Below, one piece after another: positions 1-8,118 of a stretch of 64,000 bases of DNA. Position numbers and translations under genes: made by a program. Each line of letters opens with the position of its first letter. Position 1 is the stretch's first letter. The notes beneath the pieces were generated by a model. The model made no database searches. It was not told where the DNA came from and saw only the letters and a program-made list of their open reading frames with translations. This DNA comes from Chryseobacterium sp. SN22 (lineage in GTDB: Bacteria > Bacteroidota > Bacteroidia > Flavobacteriales > Weeksellaceae): assembly GCF_008329705.1 (NCBI RefSeq), contig NZ_VTSX01000024.1, positions 1-64,000 of the forward strand. The letters run 5' to 3'.

Positions 1-55
1 TCGCATTGTCTGCAATTGCTGTAATGTGGTGCAGTCCTAATATTCGGTTTTCCAT
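1..55 (-). CDS. VOC-family ring-cleaving dioxygenase, N-terminal fragment (runs off left edge)
   Basis: Only the first 18 codons are in the window, reading leftwards from an ATG at 55. The residues are MENRILGLHHITAIADNA. The GLHHIT(A/L) start is characteristic of glyoxalase/bleomycin-resistance (VOC) proteins annotated as ring-cleaving dioxygenases, and the first His of that motif is usually a metal ligand. The gene is divergent from dps with about 215 bp between the starts. Function cannot be judged beyond the family because the rest lies outside the window. Confidence 0.65.
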   Translation of the reverse strand, partial: MENRILGLHHITAIADNA

Positions 56-164
56 TTTGTTTTAATTTTTATACGACAAATTTATGGCAGCAAGAATTCC
101 TGCACATTGAACTAGTTTAATAAATGAATTTTTTAATTAAATACAGATAAAATACTTTCAATAT

Positions 165-205
165 CAAACTCAACGACTCATTTTGCCCGTTCATCGAAAA
201 ACCTC
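165..205 (+). promoter_or_regulatory. Conserved upstream box, copy 1 (before dps)
   Basis: AAACTCAACGA, four variable-looking bases, then TTTTGCCC, one base, TTCA, one base, CGAA. The same arrangement with identical spacing occurs at 6073-6113 in front of the bicupin pseudogene; about 29 of 33 positions agree. The box ends roughly 70 bp before the dps ATG, so it is in the range of an operator or a conserved 5'UTR element. No known regulator site is recognised. Confidence 0.5.
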
Positions 206-269
206 TCAATTCCGCAATATTCCGACGGAACTTTACACCAGTAAAAAGAACAATTTAAATCTTACCATT

Positions 270-743
270 ATGAAAGCAAAAATCGGAATCACAGAAATGA
301 ATACAGATGCTGTTGCAGAACAATTGGCAAAACTTTTAGCTGATGAAACGCTATTGTATATCAAAACAAGAAACGCACACTGGAACGTAACCGGAGATAA
401 CTTCCACGCCAATCATATTTTCTTTGAAGTGCAATACAAACAATTGGATGAACTGATTGACAGCGTTGCAGAACGTATGCGAAAAATCGGGCATTACGCC
501 CCCGCAACAATGAAAATCTATCTGGAATTGACTCACCTTACAGAATACAGCGACCGAACCAATGACGGCTTAGGCTATATGAAAGATCTTTTATCCGATC
601 ACGAAAACATCATCAAATTCCTAAGAGGAAACATTACTCCTTTTGCTGAAGAATTCAAAGATTATGGAACCAGCGATTTCATTACTGGACTGATGGAAAC
701 CCACGAAGAAATGGCTTGGATGATCCGTTCATATTTCAGATAA
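270..743 (+). CDS. dps: Dps-family DNA-protecting ferritin-like protein
   Basis: A cytoplasmic 157-residue protein of the Dps/miniferritin family, which oxidises Fe(II) with peroxide and stores iron in a 12-subunit cage. The Dps ferroxidase signature is clear: NAHWNVTG, then FFEVQYKQLDELIDSVAERMRKIG, giving the His, Asp and Glu ligands contributed across a dimer interface. Length matches the family (150-170). An ATG at 183 is in frame, but the extra 29 residues are not Dps-like and would be coded by the conserved upstream box, so I take the start at 270. It stands alone, divergent from the VOC gene and 56 bp before a LytTR regulator gene. Confidence 0.92.
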   Translation: MKAKIGITEMNTDAVAEQLAKLLADETLLYIKTRNAHWNVTGDNFHANHIFFEVQYKQLDELIDSVAERMRKIGHYAPATMKIYLELTHLTEYSDRTNDGLGYMKDLLSDHENIIKFLRGNITPFAEEFKDYGTSDFITGLMETHEEMAWMIRSYFR

Positions 744-775
744 TTGGGAAAAGAAAAAAGGAATAATTATATTTG
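744..775 (+). promoter_or_regulatory. Predicted Bacteroidota promoter of the LytTR regulator gene
   Basis: TATATTTG at 768-775 matches the Bacteroidota -7 box TAnnTTTG, and TTG at 744-746 can serve as the -33 element with a spacing of 21 bases. The start codon follows at 800. Confidence 0.5.
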
Positions 776-799
776 TATCAAACATAAATAATTATTCCT

Positions 800-1495
800 A
801 TGAATGCTCTCATCGTCGATGACAACGACATTGCAAGAACAACATTATCACATTTGGCAAAACAGATTCCCAATCTCGCAATCGTCGGCGAGTTTTCCAA
901 TGCCATCGAAGCTTACAACCACTTGCAGACGAATCACGTCGATTTGATTTTCCTTGATATTGAGATGCCGGAAATGACGGGTATCGAGCTCACAAAAAAT
1001 CTCTCAGGAAAAGACACTATCATTATTTTCACAACTTCCAATAAGGAATATGCACTGGAAGCTTTTGAACTGAATATTGCAGATTATATCCTGAAACCTA
1101 TAATGCCTGCAAGGTTTTTACAGGCAGTAAGTAAAGCTCAGTCGATTATCGACAGCCGAAAAGAAAATGTAGAAGTAACCCGAGATGAGTTCCTTTTCGT
1201 AAGAGATTCCAATATCACAAGGCGCTTGAAACTGGATGACATTTTTTATGCAGAAGCAATGGGCGACTATGTCAAATTTTACACCCGGGAAAAAATGTTC
1301 GCCATCCACGGCAAAATGAAAACTGCGGAAGAACGCCTTCCGAAAGACGATTTTATCAGGGTTCACCGCTCCTACATCGTTTCTGTCGGCAAGATAGACA
1401 CGCTTCAGGATGGCGGAATAATGATTGACGGAAAATTCATTCCCGTTGCGGATGCTTACCGAAAAGCACTCAATACAAGAATGAATGTTTTCTAA
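800..1495 (+). CDS. LytTR-family response regulator
   Basis: A two-domain regulator of 231 residues. Residues 1-120 form a receiver domain: acidic pair in VDDND at 7-10, phosphoacceptor Asp53 in FLDIEMPEMTG, and Lys in DYILKP near 107. Residues about 130-231 form a LytTR DNA-binding domain (IFYAEAMGDYVKFYT, then FIRVHRSYIVSV). Such proteins bind direct repeats with about one-turn spacing and are usually paired with membrane LytS-type kinases. No LytS kinase is adjacent; the hybrid kinase 318 bp downstream has its own receiver and may not be its partner. Confidence 0.9.
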   Translation: MNALIVDDNDIARTTLSHLAKQIPNLAIVGEFSNAIEAYNHLQTNHVDLIFLDIEMPEMTGIELTKNLSGKDTIIIFTTSNKEYALEAFELNIADYILKPIMPARFLQAVSKAQSIIDSRKENVEVTRDEFLFVRDSNITRRLKLDDIFYAEAMGDYVKFYTREKMFAIHGKMKTAEERLPKDDFIRVHRSYIVSVGKIDTLQDGGIMIDGKFIPVADAYRKALNTRMNVF

Positions 1496-1496
1496 A

Positions 1497-1640
1497 ATTT
1501 TTATTTGGGCGGGCAATTCCGCTGTTTTTAACCTAGGAAGTGATTCGGTGAAGTCAATATTTTTTGCAGACAATTTTGGTTTAAACAGAACCTGAAGGTT
1601 GGCAAAAAGCATTTCCGCTCAAGTGGGGCTGCAGATTCAG
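1497..1640 (-). repeat. Dispersed intergenic repeat, family A, copy 1
   Basis: Read on the minus strand, this segment starts with TGCAGCCCCACTTGAGCGGA, continues with GCTTTTTGCC and ends with GCGGAATTGCCCGCCCAAAT. Copies on the plus strand at 36108-36195 (same beginning and end) and 7871-7990 (same end) show that it is a dispersed element. All three lie within about 70 bases of a gene's 3' end or in a 3' flank. The copy here is the most diverged and has an AT-rich insertion in its middle. Confidence 0.6.
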
Positions 1641-1707
1641 CGTTCAAAAAATGTCAACATAAAAGCAATATCTTGTCATTCCATCCGAATCGAAGATACC
1701 AATCTTA

Positions 1708-1792
1708 TGTTCTTTGCTGAATGAAACGCCTTTGCGAACTTAAAAATGCTCTCATCAAGGATAAAAAATCTTTGCAGACTTTGCGTTAAAAT
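1708..1792 (-). repeat. Dispersed intergenic repeat, family B, copy 1
   Basis: On the minus strand: AACGCAAAGTCTGCAAAGAT, then about 20 bases, TTTTTAAGTTCGCAAAGGCG, and CAGC. A second copy lies at 37074-37160 on the plus strand. Elements of this GCAAAG type are frequent between genes in Chryseobacterium and Flavobacterium. It occupies the 3' half of the 317-bp gap between the LytTR and kinase genes; nothing else is seen there. Confidence 0.55.
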
Positions 1793-1812
1793 TAATTCAG
1801 TAATAAAGAATT

Positions 1813-4023
1813 ATGAAAAAAATATCCTCAGTAATGGGCAATAAACGATTCAGCTATTTTATCATTCTCACATTTATTGCGGGTTCTCTCCTGTTGATAG
1901 CGGTTCAAATCAATTCAGCTCAAAATACGAAGGAACTTATCCGGAATAACAATAAGCTTCTCAGCGAATTACGTTCCAGCAATCATCTGCGTGAAATCGA
2001 CCGTGATATTTTGGGTGTTGAAAGTAGGATCAGAGCGTCCATTGCAACCAATGACACCACCCATCTAGAAGGCATCGACCAAAAAATCAGTCAAATAGAA
2101 AACTTTCTCGATTCATTATCAAAAGACAATGCAGATGATGTTGAAGAAAAGCTGATTCACAGACTGAGCGTTCTTGCGCTGGAAAAGAAAACAACCAAGG
2201 ACAAATTACTGCTACGTTACAACACGCTGGGAAATATGGATGACAAAACTTCCATTGCCAATCCCAGAGCCAGAAAAATTTCCAATGAAATCACTTCAAT
2301 CACAGCAAAAATCTACGAAAGCAGAAAACTACATATGGTCGACCTCAGCAAGGAGACTGAAACAATGGGGCAAAAAGCCAGATTGTATGATATTTCTTTA
2401 TTGATTTTACTGATTTTAAGCGGTTCAATCGTTGGTTATCATATACTTCGTCAATTCAAGCGTCAGCGGTTATTGATTGAGGAGCTGGATGTTGCCGAGA
2501 AAAAAGCCTCTGTAGCCGCACAAACCAAAGAAAATTTCCTTGCCAATATGAGCCATGAAATCCGAACACCTTTAAGTGGAATCTTGGGCTTTACAAATCT
2601 TTTACAGAAGAGACCTCTCGATGAAACTTCGAAAGAGTTTGTCTCCTCCATTCAGCGTTCCGGGGAAAATCTGATGGCTATTATTAACGACATTTTGGAT
2701 CTCTCAAAAATAGAAGCCGGGATGATGCGCATTACCAAAGGAATATTCAGCATTAATGGATTGATAAATTCTGTAGAAACTTTCTTCGCAGAAAGAGCTA
2801 AAGAAAAAGGATTAACGATTTCCAGCAAGATAGATTCATCCATTCCTGACACATTATATGGTGATGCGACAAGGCTTACCCAAATTCTGGTCAATCTCAT
2901 CGGAAATGCCATCAAGTTTACACATCAGGGAAATATTAGCATTGAAATTTACAATAAGCAACAAACCGGAAGCGAAGTCATTGTCGGTTTTAAAGTTTCA
3001 GATACAGGAATCGGAATTGATAAAGAAAAGCTCAGCGAGGTTTTTGAAAGATTTAATCAGGGAGAAGATTCCACAACCAGAAATTATGGCGGAACCGGGC
3101 TTGGTTTATCCATCGTAAAAAGTTTAATTCAATTACAGAACGGAGATATTGAAGTTATAAGCAAACAGGGGAAAGGCACCACTTTCCATTTTTACCTTCC
3201 TTATTCGATTGCGAAAGAACAGCTTAATGTAATGATTCCCAAAGTCGATACAAATTATTTTAAAGATAAATCGAATGCGCCCTTAAAAGTTTTAATCGTG
3301 GATGACAACGATATGAACCAAAGCCTGATGAAACATCTTCTTTCACAATGGAATATCGATTTTGATACTGCGAATAACGGTTTGGAAGCGGTAGAATATC
3401 TCAGAAATAACGATTGCGCCCTGGTTCTAATGGACATCCAGATGCCACAAATGGATGGTTACACTGCAACACAAAAAATCCGCGAAGAATTAAAACTTGA
3501 TATTCCGATTATCGCAATGACGGCGCACGCGTTGGCAGGAGAACGGGAAAGATGTATGAGCCGCGGAATGAACGAATATATCTCTAAGCCGGTAAAAGAA
3601 GACGAATTATTCAAACTAATTTCAGATTTAGGATTAAAAGAAGCCGAGAAAAGCGAAACGAAAATAGAGGAAACCGACTCTGAGTATGAGTTCATCGATA
3701 TTACTTATATGAAATCCATCAGCAATGGAGATAAGGATTTTGAAAGGACAGTGACACAACAGTTTCTGGATAAAATCCCGGTTCATCTGCAGGAACTGAA
3801 ACTAGGTTATGAAAACAAAGATTTTAAATTGCTGAAATTAAGAGCGCATGATTTGAAATCGAGTGTCGCCATAATGGGATTACTGCCATTATTAGAGGAA
3901 AAACTCAACATTTTGGAATTAACCAATGAAGACCGTCCATTATCGAAAGATACTTTGGAAGAAACAAAAGATATTTTGCTGAAATCACTTTTTGAAAGCA
4001 AATTATTTTTACAATCACTATAA
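1813..4023 (+). CDS. Hybrid sensor histidine kinase with receiver and HPt domains
   Basis: A 736-residue membrane sensor. Membrane helices at about 13-31 and 193-212 enclose a helical periplasmic sensor. A HisKA dimerisation domain follows with His248 in NMSHEIRTPLSG, then an ATPase domain with N box (LVNLIGNAIKFT, 360-370), DTGIGID (397-403) and GGTGLGLSI (426-434). A receiver domain spans about 490-608 with Asp541 in LMDIQMPQMDG and Lys592 in YISKP. The C-terminal HPt domain has His679 in LRAHDLKSS. The set His-Asp-His lacks an output domain, so phosphate should pass to a separate response regulator. The stimulus is unknown. Confidence 0.93.
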   Translation: MKKISSVMGNKRFSYFIILTFIAGSLLLIAVQINSAQNTKELIRNNNKLLSELRSSNHLREIDRDILGVESRIRASIATNDTTHLEGIDQKISQIENFLDSLSKDNADDVEEKLIHRLSVLALEKKTTKDKLLLRYNTLGNMDDKTSIANPRARKISNEITSITAKIYESRKLHMVDLSKETETMGQKARLYDISLLILLILSGSIVGYHILRQFKRQRLLIEELDVAEKKASVAAQTKENFLANMSHEIRTPLSGILGFTNLLQKRPLDETSKEFVSSIQRSGENLMAIINDILDLSKIEAGMMRITKGIFSINGLINSVETFFAERAKEKGLTISSKIDSSIPDTLYGDATRLTQILVNLIGNAIKFTHQGNISIEIYNKQQTGSEVIVGFKVSDTGIGIDKEKLSEVFERFNQGEDSTTRNYGGTGLGLSIVKSLIQLQNGDIEVISKQGKGTTFHFYLPYSIAKEQLNVMIPKVDTNYFKDKSNAPLKVLIVDDNDMNQSLMKHLLSQWNIDFDTANNGLEAVEYLRNNDCALVLMDIQMPQMDGYTATQKIREELKLDIPIIAMTAHALAGERERCMSRGMNEYISKPVKEDELFKLISDLGLKEAEKSETKIEETDSEYEFIDITYMKSISNGDKDFERTVTQQFLDKIPVHLQELKLGYENKDFKLLKLRAHDLKSSVAIMGLLPLLEEKLNILELTNEDRPLSKDTLEETKDILLKSLFESKLFLQSL

Positions 4024-4035
4024 ATCTAAAACAAA

Positions 4036-5094
4036 ATGAACTTATTCTCACCTTTAACCCTACGCCAGTTGACCCTGAAAAACAGAATCGTGGTATCGCC
4101 AATGCAACAGTACAGCGCAAAAAACGGAATCCCGGGAAATTGGCATCTTGTACATCTCGGTGGAAGAGCCGTTGGCGGAGCAGGTCTGATAATGACTGAA
4201 TGCACCGCCGTTTCTCCCAGAGGTTTAGCCACTTTAAGCGACGTCGGAATCTGGAATGACGAGCAGAAAGATGCATGGAAAACCATTGTCGATTTTGTAC
4301 ACGAGCAGGATGCAAAAATAGGAATACAACTGTGGCATTCCGGTGGAAAAGGAAGTTTGAAACATCCCAGCGAAAGGATGAAACCCCTTACCAAAGAAGA
4401 AGGTGGCTGGGCTGTAAAATCCTCCTCACCTACAGAAATGAACGGTATAATTCCCCAGGAGCTGACAGTTGATGAAATTCAGGAATTGAAAGTAAAATTT
4501 GTACAAGCAGCACACAGAGCTGTGGAAGCAGGTTTTGACACTATAGAACTGCACGCCGGCCACGGCTATCTCTTCCACCAGTTCTATTCCGCAGTCATTA
4601 ATAAAAGAAATGACGAATATGGCGGAAGTCTGCAAAACAGAATCCGCTTTCTGGTAGAGACTGTTGGCGAAGTACGAAGATCAATTCCCGATGGAATGCC
4701 CCTTTTAGTGAGAATCTCGGCAGTCGATTACCTGGATACACCGGATGCATGGACTTTGGATGACAGTATTATTCTCGCAAAAATTCTCAGAGAAAATGGT
4801 GTCGACCTCATCACGGCTTCAGGCGGTGGATTTTCCAACGTCAGCAAAGACCGTGTTTTTCCTAACTATCAGGTTCCGTTTTCATCAACCATCAAACAAC
4901 AGACCGGGATTTCCACAGGTGCGGTTGGGATGATTACTGAAGCTGTCCAGGCAAATGATATTATTGTGAATGAAGAAGCAGATCTGATTTTCATCGCCAG
5001 AGAACATTTGCGTGACCCTTATTTTGCACTACATTCCGCTAAAGAATTGGGTGTGGAAGTTGAGATTCCCTGGCAGTATAAAAGAGCTTTTTAA
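4036..5094 (+). CDS. Old Yellow Enzyme family NAD(P)H:flavin oxidoreductase (YqjM-like)
   Basis: An FMN-dependent TIM-barrel ene-reductase of 352 residues, the usual length of the thermophilic-like/YqjM branch, reducing activated C=C bonds of enals, enones or electrophilic xenobiotics with NAD(P)H. Seen: LKNRIVVSPM near the N-terminus, GGAGLIMTECTAVSP, GIQLWHSGGK, the substrate-binding His pair in ELHAGHGYLFHQF, DEYGGSLQNRIRFL and the phosphate-binding region near FIAREHLRDPYF. The position that in YqjM holds a redox-tuning Cys (SPMCMYS) is Gln here (SPMQQYS). It starts 12 bp after the kinase stop, so the two may be cotranscribed. Confidence 0.9.
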   Translation: MNLFSPLTLRQLTLKNRIVVSPMQQYSAKNGIPGNWHLVHLGGRAVGGAGLIMTECTAVSPRGLATLSDVGIWNDEQKDAWKTIVDFVHEQDAKIGIQLWHSGGKGSLKHPSERMKPLTKEEGGWAVKSSSPTEMNGIIPQELTVDEIQELKVKFVQAAHRAVEAGFDTIELHAGHGYLFHQFYSAVINKRNDEYGGSLQNRIRFLVETVGEVRRSIPDGMPLLVRISAVDYLDTPDAWTLDDSIILAKILRENGVDLITASGGGFSNVSKDRVFPNYQVPFSSTIKQQTGISTGAVGMITEAVQANDIIVNEEADLIFIAREHLRDPYFALHSAKELGVEVEIPWQYKRAF

Positions 5095-5119
5095 TTCTTA
5101 TTCATTTAAAATTAAGGTT

Positions 5120-5668
5120 ATGGAAACCCAGGGCGCATCGGTCGTAATTACCCATCACGTTTTAGACGGCAAAGAGACGGAATATGAAAAATGGCTGGAG
5201 CAGATTGTTCCGCTCACCAAGCATTCGGAAGGTTTTATTGACCATCAGATTGTGCGCCCGATTCCTCATCTTACCTTTATTTACACGGTTATTATCCGTT
5301 TTGACACGATTGAAAACCTCAAAAAATGGATGGAATCTGACGAAAGAAAAAAACTGATTGAAAAAGCTAATCCGCTGTTTCGGAAAAATGATAACTACAA
5401 AATCAGATCGGGGCTAGATTTTCTTTTTGAAACCGGAAATGAAACAAAGGTTCCCGTAAGATGGAAACAGTTTTTGGTAACCTGGTCAGCTATTTATCCT
5501 TTGTCATTGTTGATTCCACTGGTACTTCTCCCTTTTTTAAGGTTTTTAAAAATCCCTGCAAATCATTATTCCGACGGACTTATGATTTCAGGATGTATTG
5601 TTTTTCTAATGGTTTTCGTTGTAATGCCCAATTATACAAAACTGATCAGAAAGTGGCTTTTCAAGTAG
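5120..5668 (+). CDS. Antibiotic biosynthesis monooxygenase (ABM) domain membrane protein
   Basis: A 182-residue protein. Residues 1-105 form a ferredoxin-like ABM domain (VVITHHVLDGKETEYEKWLE; HSEGFIDHQIVRP; FIYTVIIRFDT), the fold of small cofactor-free oxygenases and quinol-processing proteins. Two hydrophobic segments follow (about 121-138 and 148-170), with a basic tail. This ABM plus two-helix architecture is usual for Bacteroidota and proteobacterial proteins of unknown substrate. The start at 5120 follows AATTAAGG. An upstream in-frame ATG (5012) would overlap the OYE gene and is not preferred. It probably forms a unit with the OYE gene 25 bp upstream. Confidence 0.8.
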   Translation: METQGASVVITHHVLDGKETEYEKWLEQIVPLTKHSEGFIDHQIVRPIPHLTFIYTVIIRFDTIENLKKWMESDERKKLIEKANPLFRKNDNYKIRSGLDFLFETGNETKVPVRWKQFLVTWSAIYPLSLLIPLVLLPFLRFLKIPANHYSDGLMISGCIVFLMVFVVMPNYTKLIRKWLFK

Positions 5669-5695
5669 TATTCTCTGACATCGATATGACTACAG

Positions 5696-5721
5696 ATCAC
5701 TGTTTTTTACAGTGATTTTTT
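5696..5721 (+). terminator. Rho-independent terminator after the OYE/ABM genes
   Basis: Perfect stem ATCACTG / CAGTGAT (5696-5702 with 5710-5716) around a T-rich loop, followed by a run of T residues to 5721. It lies 28 bp after the ABM stop codon. The rest of the gap to 6187 holds AT-rich DNA, a TATATTTG promoter-like box at 5950-5957 and the conserved box at 6073-6113. Confidence 0.8.
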
Positions 5722-6072
5722 CGTTTATCGCAAAAAGAAGAATCTCTATTTATCTTTTATAATTTCTTTGATTTTATCCAACAACAGGTTCTGCCCCGTT
5801 CATCAAACACCAATTGATTTTCCATTGAGTTGCCTGTAGTTTTACATCATCAAATTAATACAACAATTAAAACAAGCAATACATATTTTCATTAAAACCA
5901 TTGGTTTTTCCAATGATTTTTATCTGCGAATGACCGTAACCAAACAACTTATATTTGTTTTCCGCAACCTGTTTGGAACAAAATACATTTTCCTTCAGTT
6001 TAAACAACCATGTTGGTTAACCAAACAACTTTTAATTTCAACCAAAAGCAATCCATCACCTATCTCATCATA

Positions 6073-6113
6073 AAACTCAACGAGTGATTTTGCCCATTCA
6101 CCGAATAAGACCT
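6073..6113 (+). promoter_or_regulatory. Conserved upstream box, copy 2 (before bicupin pseudogene)
   Basis: AAACTCAACGA, four bases (GTGA), TTTTGCCC, A, TTCA, C, CGAA: the same layout as at 165-205 before dps. The end is about 80 bp before the ATG at 6188. It survives although the gene behind it is broken. Confidence 0.5.
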
Positions 6114-6187
6114 CAAAAGAGCCTGATTCAGAGCTAGCTTTACAGTAGAAATAAAGGCAGGACTTATTTAGCCTAAAAAATATAATT

Positions 6188-6728
6188 ATGAATACCGAGT
6201 CACTTAGTTTTAAATATGAATTAGAGAAAAAAGAGCCATGCACCAATGATGGCGGAACAACCAGAGGCGCTTCTGTAAAAGATTTTCCCGCTTCAGCCGG
6301 TATTGCCGGAGTTTCTGTGAGACTGCAGCCGGGAAGTATGAGAGAATTGCACTGGCACGCCAACACTGCAGAATAGGCCTATGTAATTTCCCCAACGGTT
6401 TGTGCGACGATCATTTATCCGGACGGAAAAAGCTATACGGATAATTTTGAGCCTGGTAATGTCTGGTATTTCCAAAAGGCTACGGTCCCTCGATTCAGGC
6501 GACAGGAACAGAAGAATGTCATTTTATTCTGATTTTTGATAACGCTAATTTTCCGAAAACCATACGTTCAGTGTTACAGATTTTGTTTCGAGCGTACCCC
6601 CTGAAATTGTTGCTTAGAATTTAGGATTACCCCTTGAGGGGTGGCAGCATTACCACAAAAGGAAGCTTATTCCTGCTTTTGCGGATGGGATTTTTATCCG
6701 GTGCCGCGGTGGCTTCTATCTTAATTAA
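6188..6728 (+). pseudogene. Decayed bicupin, oxalate decarboxylase-like, first cupin domain only
   Basis: The first frame begins NTESLSFKYELEKKEP and reaches LQPGSMRELHWHANTAE, the metal-binding HxH...E stretch of an oxalate decarboxylase-type bicupin, then hits TAG at 6374-6376 where these enzymes have Trp. The frame continues AYVISPTVCATIIYPDGKSY and DNFEPGNVWYF. A one-base loss near 6472 shifts it to KGYGPSIQATGTEECHFILI and FDNANFPKT. Another shift near 6565 gives FSVTDFVSSVPPEIVA, a second TAG at 6615-6617, and NLGLPLEGWQHYHKRKLIPA before a final stop at 6726. The second cupin domain is missing. Two nonsense codons and two frameshifts make it a pseudogene. The intact ancestor would have split oxalate into formate and CO2. 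Confidence 0.85.
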
Positions 6729-6823
6729 TGTATTGTTAAACCGGACTTTGATTTTACCAGCTGATTTATTGCTAACTTTTAGTAAATTAATTCCAGCTTC
6801 ATAACCAAAAAAACTAAAATATT

Positions 6824-7285
6824 ATGTTACAAAAAGGCACCGTTGCTCCCGATTTTACATTATTTGCGACGCCCGATCAGAAAATAACTTTATCTGAGTT
6901 CAAAGGGAAAAATATCATCTTGGCTTTTTATCCTGCAGACTGGAGTCCCGTTTGCAGCGACCAAATGGCTTTGTACAACGAAACCTTGAAGTTCTTCCAT
7001 AAATATGATGCAGAACTCTTCGGAATCTCTGTGGATAGCAAATGGTGTCATCTTGCATTTTCACAATCAAGAAATTTACATTTTCCGTTGTTGGCAGACT
7101 TTGAGGCGAAAGGAGGAACCGCCAAAAAATACGGCGTTTATGATGACGAAGAAGGAGAATGCAAACGTGCTCTGTTTGTCATCAGCAAGGATGGCATCAT
7201 CGAATGGAGTTACCTGTCTCCTACCACCATCAATCCTGGTGCTGACGGAATATTAGAAGCTTTGGAAAACCTTAACACAAAATAA
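6824..7285 (+). CDS. Peroxiredoxin (AhpC/TSA, Bcp/AhpE-like)
   Basis: A 153-residue cytoplasmic thiol peroxidase. The peroxidatic Cys is Cys44 in FYPADWSPVCSD, the PxxxS/TxxC motif of peroxiredoxins. Further cysteines at 75 and 113 could resolve it, but neither sits at the canonical Bcp or 2-Cys positions, so the recycling partner is unclear. The thioredoxin fold extends over the whole chain (APDFTL near the start). The gene is separated from the next, a DsbA-fold protein, by only two bases, which suggests coupled translation and a shared role in thiol redox control. Confidence 0.88.
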   Translation: MLQKGTVAPDFTLFATPDQKITLSEFKGKNIILAFYPADWSPVCSDQMALYNETLKFFHKYDAELFGISVDSKWCHLAFSQSRNLHFPLLADFEAKGGTAKKYGVYDDEEGECKRALFVISKDGIIEWSYLSPTTINPGADGILEALENLNTK

Positions 7286-7287
7286 TT

Positions 7288-7803
7288 ATGTCACTAAAAC
7301 CATCAGTCAATACAAATGACCACGCCCAAGGTAACGAAAATGCCGACCTTGTAATTGTAGAATATGGCGACTACCAATGCCCGTATTGCGGAGCGGCTTA
7401 TCCTGTTCTGAAAGAATTAATGAAAGAATTCGGAGGTCAGGTAAAGTTTGTTTTCAGGAACTTTCCGTTGTCGGAAATGCATCAGTATGCAAGACCTGCC
7501 GCCATTGCTGCAGAAGCAGCCAATCTTCAAGGAAAGTTTTGGGAAATGCATGATGCGATTTTCGAAAATCAGGGATTTTTGAATGAAAGCTTTCTGATAA
7601 CACTGGCTGAGAAATTGGACCTGAATATTCCACAGTTTGAGAAAGATTTGCAAAAAGTAGAATTGAAAGAAAAAGTAGATTCGGATTTTGAAAGCGGGGT
7701 GATGAGCGGAGTGAACGGAACGCCATCTTTCTTTATCAATGGAAATAAATTCAATGGCGGTGCGGAGGATTTGCTTGAATTGGTAAGAGAAAACGTGAAC
7801 TGA
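7288..7803 (+). CDS. DsbA-like thioredoxin-fold disulfide oxidoreductase
   Basis: A 171-residue protein with redox motif CPYC (Cys31, Cys34) after VIVEYGDYQ, a helical insertion (about 65-130) and the cis-Pro loop GVNGTPSFF (Pro146): the DsbA/FrnE-type layout. There is no signal peptide, so it should act in the cytoplasm, unlike classical DsbA. It lies directly behind the peroxiredoxin gene and may reduce it or act in peroxide defence; this is inferred from the operon. Confidence 0.85.
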   Translation: MSLKPSVNTNDHAQGNENADLVIVEYGDYQCPYCGAAYPVLKELMKEFGGQVKFVFRNFPLSEMHQYARPAAIAAEAANLQGKFWEMHDAIFENQGFLNESFLITLAEKLDLNIPQFEKDLQKVELKEKVDSDFESGVMSGVNGTPSFFINGNKFNGGAEDLLELVRENVN

Positions 7804-7870
7804 TACCGAATCTGTAGCCTGCTTATCATCTTTCTGTTATTCTAATTTGAATTGATGACCACTTCGTTGG

Positions 7871-7990
7871 ATTTGAGCAAAGCTCTTTTTGTCATTGCGA
7901 TTGACTGAAAGTCCTACAGATTGCTTTACGTCGTTCACAATGACAAAAAAGCGGGAACGGAAGGCGGAAACAGCTGCCCAAATAAAAAAT
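7871..7990 (+). repeat. Dispersed repeat family A, copy 2, with a nested REP-like hairpin
   Basis: Begins GAGCAAAGCTCTTTTTG and ends CAAAAAAGCGGGAACGGA and GCTGCCCAAATAAA, nearly identical to the copy at 36108-36195. The middle (about 7890-7946, GTCATTGCG ... CACAATGAC) is a separate imperfect inverted repeat of the TCATTGCG type seen throughout Bacteroidota genomes, apparently inserted into or captured by family A. It occupies most of the gap between the DsbA-fold gene and the hydrolase gene. Confidence 0.6.
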
Positions 7991-8025
7991 ATTTATCAAA
8001 ATGCACGAAATTAAACTGGATTAAT

Positions 8026-8054
8026 TTCTGTGAAGTTTAGCTGCCCTACATTTG
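8026..8054 (+). promoter_or_regulatory. Predicted promoter of the chloroperoxidase-like hydrolase gene
   Basis: TACATTTG at 8047-8054 fits TAnnTTTG; a TTTCTG stretch about 20 bases upstream can act as the -33 region. The ATG is at 8119, giving a leader of about 60 bases. Confidence 0.4.
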
Positions 8055-8118
8055 CTAAAGAAATAAGACAAAACAACTATTAAATAAATTAATCACAAAC
8101 ATTAAAAATTTAAACAAA

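Noticed and set aside
1118..1612. Long minus-strand frame opposite the LytTR regulator
   Set aside because: It is the shadow of a clear response-regulator gene and of the family A repeat.
6374..6617. In-frame TAG codons of the bicupin read as pyrrolysine or suppressed stops
   Set aside because: Frameshifts and loss of the second domain accompany them, so plain decay explains the data better.
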